This document shows, one piece after another, positions 42,459 to 42,859 of a DNA stretch of 42,859 bases. A program made the translations under genes and the position numbers. Origin of the DNA: JAYQKL01 sp049889535 (GTDB taxonomy: Bacteria; Pseudomonadota; Alphaproteobacteria; RS24); contig JBMHDF010000014.1 of the NCBI GenBank assembly GCA_049889535.1, positions 1 to 42,859 of the forward strand. Direction: 5' to 3'. The notes below the pieces were generated by a model. That model worked only from the letters and a program-made list of their open reading frames with translations. It was not told where the DNA came from and ran no database searches. Numbering within the stretch: position 1 is the stretch's first letter; each line of letters opens with the position of its first letter.

Positions 42459-42647
42459 CCCCCTTATAAGACCCCTAGAACTCTTAAGTTTTGCCTTTGG
42501 GGAGGTAAAATTTACATTAAAAACATATATATAGCCTATTTGGGGCGGGCGTGAATAAGATGGTAAAATGATTGGCTGGATGGAGGTTTATGTCCTGTTG
42601 AGTCTTTTCCGCAACACCGAAAAATGCCGGAAAACTGATACCCCCCC

Positions 42648-42859
42648 TCACTCTTTCTTTTCTACCGCCGCCTCCCCCGCCGCATCCAGCATCGCCTGCA
42701 CATGGGGCAGGGTGTTGTCGACCATGATTGCGACGCCTTCGCGGTTCGGGTGGATGCCGTCGGGCTGGTTGAGCTGTGCGTCGCCCGCCACGCCGTCTAG
42801 GAAAAACGGCATCAGCGCCAGCCCGTGTTTTTCGGCCAGCGCCGGATACACCGCATCAA
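42648..42859 (-). CDS. SGNH-hydrolase/arylesterase (TesA-like), C-terminal fragment
   Basis: The frame is open to the window edge, so the start is outside. The visible ~70 residues, VYPALAEKHGLALMPFFLDG then DGIHPNREGVAIMV, hold block V of the GDSL/SGNH family with the catalytic Asp and His (DGIHPN). The closest types are arylesterase / acyl-CoA thioesterase I, normally periplasmic. The segment is about two-thirds GC by hand count, far above its neighbours, with codon use to match. It may be transferred DNA or belong to another genome joined in assembly. Confidence 0.8.
   Translation of the reverse strand, partial: DAVYPALAEKHGLALMPFFLDGVAGDAQLNQPDGIHPNREGVAIMVDNTLPHVQAMLDAAGEAAVEKKE

Noticed and set aside
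19613..42609. Shared 12-mer TTGAGTCTTTTC at 19613 and 42598
   Set aside because: Many 12-base matches are expected by chance in a window of this size, and the flanks differ.

Overview
The window looks like a chromosomal segment of an alphaproteobacterium of intermediate GC, probably marine. That rests on gene orders typical of the class: a DUF1674/SdhAF4 gene beside rsmB-rpe-heparinase-purH; tsaD divergent from hemC-hemD-Mic60-hemY; an IalB-family gene coupled to rlmN; yggT-folD; and gpsA-YCII-EVE. No rRNA, tRNA, CRISPR array, insertion sequence or phage gene was seen. The genus cannot be fixed from the sequence alone; a SAR116-like lineage is only a guess.

Layout. 1-1656 is the C-terminal end of a large repetitive adhesin cut by the window edge. 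1658-8325 holds mostly unlinked catabolic genes: a TIGR00027-type methyltransferase, an MFS carrier, a Tat-exported amidase, a crotonase, a Tas-like aldo/keto reductase and a tyrosine phosphatase. 7495-11757 is a tightly coupled minus-strand operon cysD-cysNC-tetR-phosphatase, with a perfect 12-bp inverted repeat upstream. 11948-20132 contains a MaoC hydratase, then purH, heparinase-like, rpe and rsmB, a small SdhAF4 gene, an alpha/beta-hydrolase homologue lacking its nucleophilic serine, and a secreted nuclease. 20164-23399 is acsA coupled to an MFS carrier. 23481-25689 is gpsA, YCII, EVE and Rieske. 25690-26850 is a very AT-rich islet with a TetR gene, a 40-residue membrane peptide, a C-rich hairpin and a strong terminator. 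26855-32476 is tsaD and the hem/Mic60 cluster. 32492-41828 contains an outer-membrane barrel, yggT-folD, argG, an Old Yellow Enzyme, rlmN-ialB, an ECF sigma factor, a SPOUT methyltransferase and a quinone-oxidoreductase-like gene. 41825-42387 is a pterin dehydratase gene preceded by a small unknown gene. The last ~210 bases are a GC-rich SGNH-esterase fragment.

How the genes relate. Most are housekeeping: sulfate activation, purine, arginine and tetrapyrrole synthesis, one-carbon metabolism, acetate activation, and rRNA/tRNA modification. Many neighbours share ATGA or TAATG junctions, which suggests translational coupling.

Nothing here amounts to a clear new multi-gene system. The observations most worth following up are: an exact 35-base inverted copy linking the quinone-oxidoreductase gene (41443-41477) to the 3' end of the small unknown gene (42157-42191); the AT-rich islet splitting tsaD from gpsA, with a possible C-rich-loop small RNA; the palindrome at the cys promoter; the serine-less hydrolase; and the abrupt GC change at the right edge, which may be an assembly join or transferred DNA.
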